In this document: positions 56,418 through 64,000 of the stretch, one piece after another
Position numbering within the stretch: position 1 is the stretch's first letter
How the letters are laid out: the number at the start of each line of letters is the position of its first letter
Made by a program: the position numbers and the translations under genes
Notes under the pieces: generated by a model
The model's database searches: none
Told to the model about the DNA's origin: nothing
What the model saw: only the letters and a program-made list of their open reading frames with translations
From: Pseudarthrobacter sp. MM222
Lineage (GTDB): Bacteria; Actinomycetota; Actinomycetes; Actinomycetales; Micrococcaceae
NCBI RefSeq assembly: GCF_947090775.1
Contig: NZ_OX352321.1
Span: forward strand, 1,550,001 to 1,614,000
Direction: 5' to 3'
DNA: 64,000 nucleotides

Positions 56418-58334
56418 ATGGTTACCAACAAATACCGGGACAGCTACGAGCGCAGCCGGGACCAGCCCGAAGGCTTTTGGCTGGAGGCCGCGGAAAGCAT
56501 CTCCTGGTCCACACCGCCGCGGCGCGCCCTCGATTCCAGCCGGGCGCCGCTCTACGACTGGTTTCCTGACGGTGAACTGAACACGTCCTATAACGCCCTG
56601 GATCGCCATGTGGAGGAAGGCCGGGGCGGGCAGGACGCCCTGATCTACGACTCTGCCATGCTCGGCACACAGCAGCGCTACAGCTATGCCGAACTCAGGG
56701 ACCTCGTGGCCAGGTTCGCGGGTGTCCTGCGCAGCCGCGGCGTGGGCAAAGGCGACCGGGTGGTCATCTACATGCCGATGATTCCCGAGGCGGCGATCGC
56801 GATGCTGGCGACCGCCCGGCTCGGCGCCGTGCACTCCGTGGTCTTCGGCGGCTTCGCGCCCAAGGAGTTGGCAGCCCGCATCAGGGACGCAGCCCCCGCC
56901 GCAATCGTGACGGCATCCGGCGGCCTTGAGCCGTCGCGCCGGATCGAATACCTGCCCGCCGTCGCCGAGGCCCTGGACCTCGCCGGGACGCCGGAGACCG
57001 CGGTGCTGGTCAAGGGCCGGGAAGGCTTTGCCTCCTCGGTGGCCGATCACTCCGGCTGGCTGGACTGGGACGCTGAGATGGCCGGGGCCCGGCCCGCGGC
57101 GCCGGTGAACGTCCAGGCGACTGATCCGCTCTACATCCTCTACACCTCGGGAACCACCGGTGCCCCCAAGGGCGTCGTCCGGGACAACGGCGGCCATGCC
57201 GTGGCACTGAACTGGACCATGAAGAACCTGTACGACGTCGGCCCCGGTGACGTGATGTGGACGGCCTCCGACGTCGGCTGGGTGGTGGGACATTCCTACA
57301 TCGTCTACGGGCCGCTGCTGGCAGGTGCCACCACCGTCCTCTACGAGGGAAAGCCGGTGGGGACCCCCGACGCCGGGGCGTTCTGGCGGGTGGTCCGGGA
57401 CCACAGGGTCAACGTGCTGTTCACCGCTCCCACTGCGCTCCGGGCCATCCGGAAAGCCGACCCGGAGGCGCAGCTCCTCGGTCAGTACGACATCTCCAGC
57501 CTGCGGACCCTGTTCGCGGCCGGAGAGCGGTTGGACACAGATACCTTCCACTGGGCCGCCCGGATCCTGGATGTTCCGGTGGTGGATCACTGGTGGCAGA
57601 CAGAGACGGGCTGGGCCATCTGCGCGAACCCCCGCGGCCTCGGCGGCCTGCCGATCAAGGCCGGCTCACCCAGTGTGCCGATGCCCGGGTTCAGGCTCGC
57701 GATCGTTGACGGTACCGGCGCGGACGTCGAGGCCGGCACGGAGGGCAACATCGTCCTGGGCCTGCCGCTGCCGCCTGGCACGCTGACGACGCTCTGGCGA
57801 AACGACGAACGCTTCGTCTCGTCCTACCTGCAGGCGTTCGAAGGCTACTACGCCACCGGCGACTCCGGCTACCGGGACGAGGACGGCTACGTCTTTGTCA
57901 TGGGCCGCACGGACGACATCATCAACGTGGCCGGGCACCGGCTCTCCACCGGCGCCATGGAACAGGTCATCGGGCAACACCCCGCGGTGGCCGAATGCGC
58001 CGTGATCGGTCTCGCGGATCCGCTCAAGGGCCAGCGCCCCAGCGGCTACGTGGTGCTGAAATCCGGGGTGGACGTTCCGGAGGACGTTCTGGTGAAGGAC
58101 CTGATCGCCCTGGTCCGGCGGGACATCGGGGCGGTCGCGGACTTCAAGCACGTCACCGTGGTGGAGGCCCTCCCGAAAACGCGTTCGGGCAAAATCCTGC
58201 GCAAGACCATGCGCCAGATCGCCGACGGCGATGAGTACGTGGTGCCATCCACCATCGAGGACGCCGGGGTGATCGACCAGCTGCTCGGAACCCTGCGCCC
58301 GGCTTCACGCGGGGACCAAGCACGCGGGGACTAA
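56418..58334 (+). CDS. prpE: Propionyl-CoA synthetase (acetyl-CoA synthetase family)
   Basis: PrpE activates propionate to propionyl-CoA via an adenylate. The 638-residue ANL enzyme shows the P-loop YILYTSGTTGAPKGVV near residue 242, DHWWQTETGWAICANP and YYATGDSGYRDEDGYVFVMGRTDD. The catalytic lysine is in LPKTRSGKILRKTMRQ near residue 600. I prefer ATG 56418 (MVTNKYRDSYERS) over 56379 because relatives begin there. Propionate rather than acetate preference is inferred from the divergent prp operon and shared operators. Confidence 0.9.
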   Translation: MVTNKYRDSYERSRDQPEGFWLEAAESISWSTPPRRALDSSRAPLYDWFPDGELNTSYNALDRHVEEGRGGQDALIYDSAMLGTQQRYSYAELRDLVARFAGVLRSRGVGKGDRVVIYMPMIPEAAIAMLATARLGAVHSVVFGGFAPKELAARIRDAAPAAIVTASGGLEPSRRIEYLPAVAEALDLAGTPETAVLVKGREGFASSVADHSGWLDWDAEMAGARPAAPVNVQATDPLYILYTSGTTGAPKGVVRDNGGHAVALNWTMKNLYDVGPGDVMWTASDVGWVVGHSYIVYGPLLAGATTVLYEGKPVGTPDAGAFWRVVRDHRVNVLFTAPTALRAIRKADPEAQLLGQYDISSLRTLFAAGERLDTDTFHWAARILDVPVVDHWWQTETGWAICANPRGLGGLPIKAGSPSVPMPGFRLAIVDGTGADVEAGTEGNIVLGLPLPPGTLTTLWRNDERFVSSYLQAFEGYYATGDSGYRDEDGYVFVMGRTDDIINVAGHRLSTGAMEQVIGQHPAVAECAVIGLADPLKGQRPSGYVVLKSGVDVPEDVLVKDLIALVRRDIGAVADFKHVTVVEALPKTRSGKILRKTMRQIADGDEYVVPSTIEDAGVIDQLLGTLRPASRGDQARGD

Positions 58335-58343
58335 GCAGAAGGC

Positions 58344-59063
58344 TTACGACGGCGGCCGGGTCCAGCGGTATTCGTTCTCGGGCCGGCCGGGCGCGCCGTA
58401 GCGCGCCGTGCGTGAGACCGTTCCGGCGTCGGCGAGATACTCGAGGTAGCGGCGGGCGGTCACGCGGGACATGCCGAGCGCCTCCATCACCTCGCTGGCG
58501 GAGACCGCGCCGGTCTGCAGTTTGAGAAAGTCCTGCACGGATTCCAGCGTGGACACGGCAAGGCCCTTGGGCAGCGGCAACTCGGACGGCGCCCGCAGGC
58601 TCGCAAACGCCTGGTCCACATCGCTTTGGGAAGCGCCGGCCCCGGGGAGCCCGGTGCCGGGGGAGGCCAGCTGCTGCCGGAACTGCCGGTAGCTGGCGAG
58701 TTTGTCCGCGAAGGTCGCGTAGGTGAACGGCTTGATGAGGTACTGGACCACCCCCGTGGCCACCGCGCTGCGGACAATGTTCAGCTCCCGGACGGCGGTG
58801 ATGGCGATGATGTCGACGTAAAGTCCCGACGCCCGCATCCGTCGAGCGATGTCGAGCCCGTGCAGGTCCGGGAGGTTCATGTCCAGCAGCACCAGCTCCA
58901 CGGGCGTGCCGGCCGCCGCAAATTCGGTCAGCAGGCGCAGTGCGGACTGCCCGTCGGGCGCGGAGCCGGCCAGGGTGAAACCGTCCAGCCTGTCGATGTA
59001 CGCGGCGTGGGCCGCTGCGGCAATCGGCTCGTCCTCGACGACGAGGACTCGGATGTCGCTCAT
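58344..59063 (-). CDS. Response regulator, CitB/DcuR-DctR family
   Basis: The 239-residue protein has an N-terminal receiver with the phospho-acceptor Asp61 (VLLDMNLPDLHG) and conserved Lys in YLIKPF near residue 112. A C-terminal helix-turn-helix (SASEVMEALGMSRVTARRYLEYLADAG) follows. This form partners with DcuS/CitA-type kinases sensing carboxylates. Its start overlaps the kinase stop by 4 bp. The adjacent divergent dctA is the expected target. Confidence 0.93.
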   Translation of the reverse strand: MSDIRVLVVEDEPIAAAAHAAYIDRLDGFTLAGSAPDGQSALRLLTEFAAAGTPVELVLLDMNLPDLHGLDIARRMRASGLYVDIIAITAVRELNIVRSAVATGVVQYLIKPFTYATFADKLASYRQFRQQLASPGTGLPGAGASQSDVDQAFASLRAPSELPLPKGLAVSTLESVQDFLKLQTGAVSASEVMEALGMSRVTARRYLEYLADAGTVSRTARYGAPGRPENEYRWTRPPS

Positions 59064-60730
59064 GGCTTTTCCTCTTCCGTGACCGGCAGCGTGACACGGA
59101 ACAAAGCCCCTGCCGGGCTGGTGATTGTCATCGTACCGCCCAGGCGCTGCACCGCCTGGCGGACCAGGGCCAGGCCCAGCCCCCGCCCGAACGGCCCCGG
59201 CGTCTTGGTGCTGAAGCCGTGGCGGAAGACGTCCTCCACGGCGTCGGGATCAATTCCGGCGCCGCTGTCCTCCACCGCGATCACGAGGGCCGACCCCGTG
59301 GTCCCGACGGTCAGCTCCACCAGCCTGGGCGCCGGCGCCTCGGCCGCGGCATCGATGGCGTTGTCCAGCAGGTTTCCGAGGATGGCGACGAGATCCTGGA
59401 CGGCCAGTCCGGTCACAGCCGTTGAGCCGCCGGTGTTCAGGATCAGTTCCACGCCCCGTTCGTGCGCTTCGGCTGCCTTGCCCATGATGAGCGCGCCAAG
59501 AACGGGTTCCTCGATGGAGCTCACCAGGTCATCCGTCAGCCGCTGGCTGAGCTCCAGGTCCTTGGTGGCGAAGTCCAGGGCCTCCGGCGCCCTTCCCAGT
59601 TCCATCAGCGAGACGATGGTGTGGAGCCGGTTGGCGTGCTCGTGGGTCTGGGCGCGTAGGGCGTCGGAGAGGGTCCGCATGGTTTCAAGTTCGCTGCCAA
59701 GCGACTCGATTTCGGTGCGGTCCCGGATGGTGGCCACGGTGCCGAAGACCGCCGCGCGTTGCCGGCCCGCCGCCGAACCAGGGCCCACGGCCGGGCCCTG
59801 GTTGACGACCAGGATCCGGGAGCCGGTCAGGTGGATCTCATCGAGCGCCGTCCGCCCCGATTCAAAGAGTTCCTTGAGGCTGGGTGCCAGCGGAAGCTCC
59901 GCGATCGACGGCGCCGGCTGGCTCCCGCCCGCGGCTGAATCGCCATTGCTCCCGGCGCTTCCTTCCGTCCCGCCGTTGGATGATCGCTTCGTCAGCCCGA
60001 GCAGCTCGGCGGCCTGGTCGTTGTACATGACCACCTTGCCGCGGGAGTCGATCAGGATCACGCCCTCGCGGACGGAATGCAGCACGGATTCGTAGTACGC
60101 GAAGAGCTGGGCCAGCTGCTCGGGACCCCAGCCGCGGGTGACCCGCTGCAGGTACCGCTCCAGTAACCACGATGCCACCGACCCGCCCGCGAGCAGGGCC
60201 AGTCCGATGGCCACGAGCGCGGGCAGCCTGCCGGAGAGGGCGATGTCCACGGTGCGGACCGTAACTCCAGCCGCAACGAGTGCCCGCACTGTGCCGTCCG
60301 CATCCTTGACCGGGGCAATCGTGCGGACCGAGGGGCCCAGGGTCCCGGCGGTGATCTCAGTGAACACCTCGCCGTTGAGGGCGTCCTCGATCGACCCGAT
60401 ATACGGCCTGCCCAGCTCCTCGTCCCGGGGGTGGGTCCACCGGGTCCGGTCCGGGGCCATGATCGTAATGAAGTCCGCGTCGGCATCCTCCATGACGTCC
60501 AGGGCGTAGGGCTGGAGCAGCGCAGACGGATCGGCGGCGCTCGCCGCCTCGAGCACGAAGGGGGTGTCGGCCACTGAGACGGCGATGCCGGCCATGCGGC
60601 GGCCGGCCTCCTCATAGGCATGATCGCGCGCGTCCACGAACGTGGCCGTGCCGACGATGGCCGTCAGGGCCACCATGAACAGCAAGTGGGCAACAAAGAG
60701 CCTGCGGGCGATGCTCCAGCGGTGGATCAT
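59060..60730 (-). CDS. Sensor histidine kinase, DcuS/CitA family
   Basis: The 556-residue kinase has transmembrane helices at ~10-32 and ~168-188 enclosing a ~130-residue extracytoplasmic PAS/Cache domain (RRMAGIAVSVADTPFVLEAA to AGVTVRTVDIALSG) that should bind a C4-dicarboxylate or related acid. A cytoplasmic PAS with a Gly/Ser-rich insert (SSNGGTEGSAGSNGDSAAGG) follows, then the His box RAQTHEHANRLHTIVSLM and the HATPase with LGNLLDNAIDAA and GRGLGLALVRQAVQRLGG. I chose ATG 60730 for its GAAGGG spacing; GTG 60736 is possible. Confidence 0.93.
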   Translation of the reverse strand: MIHRWSIARRLFVAHLLFMVALTAIVGTATFVDARDHAYEEAGRRMAGIAVSVADTPFVLEAASAADPSALLQPYALDVMEDADADFITIMAPDRTRWTHPRDEELGRPYIGSIEDALNGEVFTEITAGTLGPSVRTIAPVKDADGTVRALVAAGVTVRTVDIALSGRLPALVAIGLALLAGGSVASWLLERYLQRVTRGWGPEQLAQLFAYYESVLHSVREGVILIDSRGKVVMYNDQAAELLGLTKRSSNGGTEGSAGSNGDSAAGGSQPAPSIAELPLAPSLKELFESGRTALDEIHLTGSRILVVNQGPAVGPGSAAGRQRAAVFGTVATIRDRTEIESLGSELETMRTLSDALRAQTHEHANRLHTIVSLMELGRAPEALDFATKDLELSQRLTDDLVSSIEEPVLGALIMGKAAEAHERGVELILNTGGSTAVTGLAVQDLVAILGNLLDNAIDAAAEAPAPRLVELTVGTTGSALVIAVEDSGAGIDPDAVEDVFRHGFSTKTPGPFGRGLGLALVRQAVQRLGGTMTITSPAGALFRVTLPVTEEEKP

Positions 60731-60869
60731 CAACACCCTTCCATGACCAATATGAACGCAACGGTGATGCGCGTCACTCCATCTCCAATGATGGACTTAC
60801 ACGCAGAACGGACGTGATGGGCCCACAGCCTGTGCAGCACCGACGTCCAGCCTATCCAAGGAGAACACG

Positions 60870-62222
60870 ATGGCCTCTCAACGAGGAGAGTCGACGGCAC
60901 CGGCCGCGACGACGGTCAAGAAGCGCAAGGGGCTGGACAAGTCCCATTACCTGTACATAGCGGTCATCGTGGCCGTGATCCTCGGTGCCCTCGTGGGCCT
61001 GTTGTTCCCCGAGGTCGGCAAGTCCCTCAAGCCGCTCGGTGACGGCTTCATCAAACTGATCAAGATGATGATCGCGCCCATCATTTTCTGCACCATCGTG
61101 CTGGGCATCGGATCGATCGCGAAGGCCGCCACGGTCGGAATGGTCGGCGGACTGGCCCTGGGCTACTTCATCGTCATGTCCACCTTTGCACTGGCCATCG
61201 GACTGGTCGTGGGCAACCTGATCCACCCGGGCGAGGGGCTGAACCTGACCCCGTACGACCCCAACAAGAAGGCGGCCACCGACAGCACCGTCGACTTCCT
61301 GCTGGGTATCATTCCGGGCGACATACCCGTGCTGCCGACGCTCTTCGCTGCGATCCTGGTCGGCTTCGCCCTCCAGAAGATGGGCCCGCAGGGCGCTCCG
61401 ATCCTCAAGGCCATTGGCCATGGCCAGGCTCTCGTGTTCCGTATCCTCATCATGATCATGTGGGCGGCCCCCGTCGGTGCGTTCGGCGCCATCGCCGCGG
61501 TGGTCGGCGCCACCGGTTTCCAGGCGATCGTCAGCATGTTCACCCTCATGCTGGCCTTCTACATCACCTGCGCACTCTTCATTGTTGTGATCCTCGGCGG
61601 ATTGCTGCAGGTCGTGGCCGGCATCAACATCTTCCGGCTCATGAAGTACCTGGCCCGTGAATACCTCCTCATCTTCTCCACCTCGTCCTCGGAAGCCGCG
61701 CTGCCGCGCCTCATCGCCAAGCTCGAACACCTCGGTGTCTCCAAGCCGGTTGTCGGCGTCACGGTTCCGACCGGCTACTCCTTCAACCTGGACGGCACCG
61801 CCATCTACCTGACCATGGCGTCACTGTTCGTCGCCAACGCCATGGGCACGCCGCTGGATCTGGGTGCGCAGGTTTCGCTGCTGATCTTCATGATCATCGC
61901 CTCCAAGGGTGCGGCCGGTGTCACCGGCGCCGGCCTGGCCACTCTGGCAGCGGGCCTCCAGGCCCACAAGCCGGAACTGCTCGGCGGCGTCGGCATGATC
62001 GTCGGCATCGACCGGTTCATGTCCGAGGCCCGTGCCCTGACCAACTTCACCGGCAACGCCGTGGCCACGGTCCTGATCGGCACCTGGGTCAAGGAGATCG
62101 ACGGCGACCAGGTTGAGCGGGTGCTGTCCGGCGAGGAACCGTTCGACGAGCAGACCATGCTGGCTCACGGCATGCACCACGAGGCCGCAGCGCCGGCCCA
62201 GCCGGCCCCCGCCACCGCCTGA
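60870..62222 (+). CDS. dctA: C4-dicarboxylate:cation symporter
   Basis: DctA takes up succinate, fumarate and malate with protons or sodium (DAACS family). The 450-residue membrane protein has eight predicted helices, the HP1 serine motif FSTSSSEAALPRLIAKLE and the TM7/TM8 motifs TGYSFNLDGTAIYLTMA and VGIDRFMSEARALTNFTGN. The 133-bp gap from the divergent kinase should hold the response-regulator sites; I see no clear repeat there. AAGGAG precedes the ATG and a strong terminator follows. Confidence 0.95.
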   Translation: MASQRGESTAPAATTVKKRKGLDKSHYLYIAVIVAVILGALVGLLFPEVGKSLKPLGDGFIKLIKMMIAPIIFCTIVLGIGSIAKAATVGMVGGLALGYFIVMSTFALAIGLVVGNLIHPGEGLNLTPYDPNKKAATDSTVDFLLGIIPGDIPVLPTLFAAILVGFALQKMGPQGAPILKAIGHGQALVFRILIMIMWAAPVGAFGAIAAVVGATGFQAIVSMFTLMLAFYITCALFIVVILGGLLQVVAGINIFRLMKYLAREYLLIFSTSSSEAALPRLIAKLEHLGVSKPVVGVTVPTGYSFNLDGTAIYLTMASLFVANAMGTPLDLGAQVSLLIFMIIASKGAAGVTGAGLATLAAGLQAHKPELLGGVGMIVGIDRFMSEARALTNFTGNAVATVLIGTWVKEIDGDQVERVLSGEEPFDEQTMLAHGMHHEAAAPAQPAPATA

Positions 62223-62283
62223 CCTGCGGTAACGCCGTAGCCCCGACGCGGGGCAGCCGGTTAGGCCCGCAGTAGTTCAACAG

Positions 62284-62322
62284 AAAACCGCCCGGACACG
62301 CAGAGCGCGTCCGGGCGGTTTT
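62284..62322 (+). terminator. Intrinsic terminator of dctA
   Basis: Perfect 14-bp arms (AAAACCGCCCGGAC with its complement), an 11-nt loop and a T-run follow the stop by about 60 bp. Confidence 0.9.
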
Positions 62323-62394
62323 TCGCGCCTCCACAGCAACCCTCGACCTCAACCAGAGGGTCAAGGCTCAAACAATGGCGGCTGTCAAGGTCCG

Positions 62395-62536
62395 TTGAAT
62401 ACCGTGTGGGGCGCTGTAACCTTGGGAGGAATAAGATCGGCGCTGGAAGTCCAGCGCAGGTATATCAAGCAGCTATATCAGGCAGTCAGCAGCATCAAGC
62501 ACCACAATCACCGTCATCGAAAGTGTGGATAGATAC
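62395..62536 (+). promoter_or_regulatory. parA promoter, leader hairpin and 13-bp repeats
   Basis: TTGAAT (62395-62400) and TAACCT (62417-62422) with a 16-bp spacer form a likely promoter. The leader holds a perfect 7-bp hairpin (GCGCTGG/CCAGCGC, 62440-62457). It also holds two tandem 13-bp repeats TATATCARGCAGY (62461-62473, 62474-62486) plus a degenerate third. Nothing coding is seen in 62323-62394. Confidence 0.5.
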
Positions 62537-63436
62537 GTGAGCAGCGAACAGGGTTCAGCAACTCTGGAAGGCACCGAACTCGATCTGGAAGACGCCGTCA
62601 TGGGTCCCACCGGGCGGCCCTACCGCGACTTTCCGGAGCCAGCGCCGCTGTCATCCCACGGCCCTGCACGGGTGATCGCGATGGTCAACCAGAAGGGCGG
62701 GGTGGGTAAGACCACGTCCACCATCAACCTCGCCGCCGCCCTGGCCGAATACGGCCGCCGGGTGCTGCTTGTCGACTTCGACCCGCAGGGGGCGCTGTCG
62801 GCCGGGCTGGGCATCAACCCCCACGAACTCGATCTCACGGTCTACAACGTCCTGATGGACCGCAAGGTCGATATCCGCGATGCCATCCACAAGACCGGCG
62901 TCGAAAACGTGGACCTGCTGCCGGCCAATATCGACCTCTCGGCCGCGGAGGTCCAGCTGGTCAATGAGGTGGCCCGCGAACAGGTGCTTGACCGTGCACT
63001 GAAGAAGGTCGAGGACGATTACGACGTCGTCCTCATTGACTGCCAGCCCTCGCTCGGCCTGCTCACCGTCAACGCGCTGACGGCCGCCCACGGCGTCATC
63101 ATTCCGCTGATCTGCGAGTTCTTCGCCCTGCGCGCGGTGGCTCTACTTGTTGAGACCATCGACAAGGTCCAGGACCGCCTGAACCCGCGGCTGCAGGTCG
63201 ACGGCGTGCTCGCCACCATGTACGACGCCCGCACGCTGCACAGCAGGGAGGTCATCTCCCGCCTTGTGGAGGCCTTCGGCGACAAAGTCTTCGAAACTGT
63301 CATCAAGCGTTCCATCAAGTTTGCCGATGCCACCGTGGCGGCCGAGCCCATCACCAGCTACGCGGGCAACCACATCGGCGCCGACGCCTACCGCAACCTC
63401 GCCAAAGAGCTTATTTCGCGCGGCGGCGCGCCCTAG
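62537..63436 (+). CDS. ParA/Soj-family ATPase upstream of scpA
   Basis: This 299-residue ATPase shows the deviant Walker A VNQKGGVGKTTSTINLAAAL near residue 55 and the A' box LLVDFDPQGALSAGLG. Walker B is DVVLIDCQPSLGLLTVNAL. It is the ParA copy linked to scpA-scpB (Rv1708 position), not the origin-linked parAB; no parB follows. A role in chromosome organisation with condensin is likely. GTG 62537 (MSSEQGSATLEGTELD) is preferred; GTG 62525 would add four residues. Confidence 0.93.
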   Translation: MSSEQGSATLEGTELDLEDAVMGPTGRPYRDFPEPAPLSSHGPARVIAMVNQKGGVGKTTSTINLAAALAEYGRRVLLVDFDPQGALSAGLGINPHELDLTVYNVLMDRKVDIRDAIHKTGVENVDLLPANIDLSAAEVQLVNEVAREQVLDRALKKVEDDYDVVLIDCQPSLGLLTVNALTAAHGVIIPLICEFFALRAVALLVETIDKVQDRLNPRLQVDGVLATMYDARTLHSREVISRLVEAFGDKVFETVIKRSIKFADATVAAEPITSYAGNHIGADAYRNLAKELISRGGAP

Positions 63437-63444
63437 CCAGGTCC

Positions 63445-64000
63445 GTGGCAGAGGCGGGCGCTCCCACAGCGGAGCTGAATGCACCGGCAGAGCTGAATGC
63501 ACCGGCGGAGCTGGGCAGCGCGGCGGACGCACCGGTGAAGAAACCGGGCTTTGAAGTCCGGCTGGCCAACTTCACCGGCCCCTTCGACCTCCTGCTGGGC
63601 CTGATATCCAAGCACCAGCTGGACATCACCGAAGTGGCCCTCGCCACGGTCACCGATGAATTCATCAGATACATCAAGGGCCTGCAGGCGCTTGGCGAGG
63701 AATGGGCCCTGGATGAGGCCAGCGAATTCCTGGTCATCGCCGCGACCCTGCTGGACCTCAAAGCGGCCCGGCTGCTTCCCGCCGGCGAGGTCGAGGACGA
63801 GGAGGACATCGCGCTGCTGGAAGCCCGTGACCTGATCTTCGCCCGGCTGCTGCAGTACAAGGCCTTCAAGCAGGTCGCCGGCATGATGGGTTCCACGCTC
63901 GAGCTCGAAGGCCGCCGGTTTCCGCGCCAGGTGGCACTCGAGGAGCACTTCTCCGCGCTTCTGCCGGAACTCATCTGGCGGCATACCCCGCAACAGTTCG
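63445..64000 (+). CDS. scpA: Segregation and condensation protein A, N-terminal part
   Basis: The gene starts at GTG 63445 and runs out of the window; 185 codons are visible. After an Ala/Pro/Glu-rich N-terminus the kleisin domain begins with FEVRLANFTGPFDLLLGLIS, then ITEVALATVTDEFIRYIKGL and FLVIAATLLDLKAARLLP. ScpA bridges the SMC heads in the bacterial condensin. It follows parA by 8 bp, and scpB is expected next. Confidence 0.93.
   Translation, partial: MAEAGAPTAELNAPAELNAPAELGSAADAPVKKPGFEVRLANFTGPFDLLLGLISKHQLDITEVALATVTDEFIRYIKGLQALGEEWALDEASEFLVIAATLLDLKAARLLPAGEVEDEEDIALLEARDLIFARLLQYKAFKQVAGMMGSTLELEGRRFPRQVALEEHFSALLPELIWRHTPQQF
63469..63516 (+). repeat. 18-bp in-frame repeats in scpA 5' end
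   Basis: GCGGAGCTGAATGCACCG occurs at 63469-63486, again with one change at 63487-63504, and partly a third time. They encode AELNAP units in the unstructured N-terminus. Confidence 0.75.

Overview
The window is a high-GC actinobacterial chromosome segment. The complete rRNA operon, the codon use, the mycothiol-dependent enzyme family and the protein sequences all point to Micrococcaceae, most likely Arthrobacter or Pseudarthrobacter. Its backbone follows a gene order I recall from Mycobacterium tuberculosis (pheST, argCJBDFRGH, mpg, tyrS, a TPR protein, HAD phosphatase, small ORF, tlyA, nadK, recN, pyrG, NUDIX, xerD, a 13E12/DUF222 gene, parA, scpA). Lineage-specific blocks are spliced into that backbone.

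Layout. 1-3.5 kb: the end of pntB, a radical SAM protein with a LexA-type box at its start, a SIMPL protein and a small HExxH protein. 3.5-9.5 kb: pheST, a quinone oxidoreductase and a fatty acid desaturase with a perfect operator-like dyad in its promoter. 9.6-18.6 kb: a complete arginine operon with paired ArgR-type sites at argC, a triplicated Shine-Dalgarno before argB, and palindromic inserts inside the 5' ends of argD and argH. 18.7-27.2 kb: pdxH-like oxidase, a mycothiol-dependent enzyme, an alkylation-repair cluster (ogt, an ada-alkA fusion, divergent mpg), apt, a HelD/HelR-type RNA polymerase recycling factor and tyrS. 27.3-33.3 kb: one 16S-23S-5S operon without spacer tRNAs; both large rRNAs are enclosed by matching 27-nt processing stems. 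33.4-36.6 kb: a GNAT enzyme and a DUF4397 secreted protein, an ECF sigma factor and an RskA-like anti-sigma factor. 36.9-47.3 kb: an RGG-like, charge-segregated TPR protein, then the conserved HAD-tlyA-nadK-recN-pyrG-NUDIX-xerD run. 47.4-51.9 kb: a DUF222-HNH protein, a MutT-like NUDIX protein, and a second ECF sigma factor paired with a membrane protein carrying a duplicated, two-cysteine extracytoplasmic domain. 51.9-62.3 kb: methylcitrate cycle genes prpDBC with a GntR regulator, divergent prpE, and a DcuS/DcuR-like two-component pair facing dctA. 62.4-64 kb: parA and the start of scpA.

Functional logic. The arginine genes make a full acetylated-ornithine cycle to arginine with their own repressor. 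The prp/dct block handles propionate and C4-dicarboxylates: PrpE activates propionate, PrpC/D/B turn it into succinate and pyruvate, and DctA imports the related dicarboxylates. Two TGTATACA sites exactly 63 bp apart sit in the divergent prp promoter region. At least nine genes have a TANNNT hexamer ending 6-7 nt before the start codon and no Shine-Dalgarno, so leaderless translation looks common here. The best candidates for undescribed biology are the ECF/duplicated-domain pair, the RGG-TPR polyampholyte, and the in-frame palindromic inserts in arginine genes.
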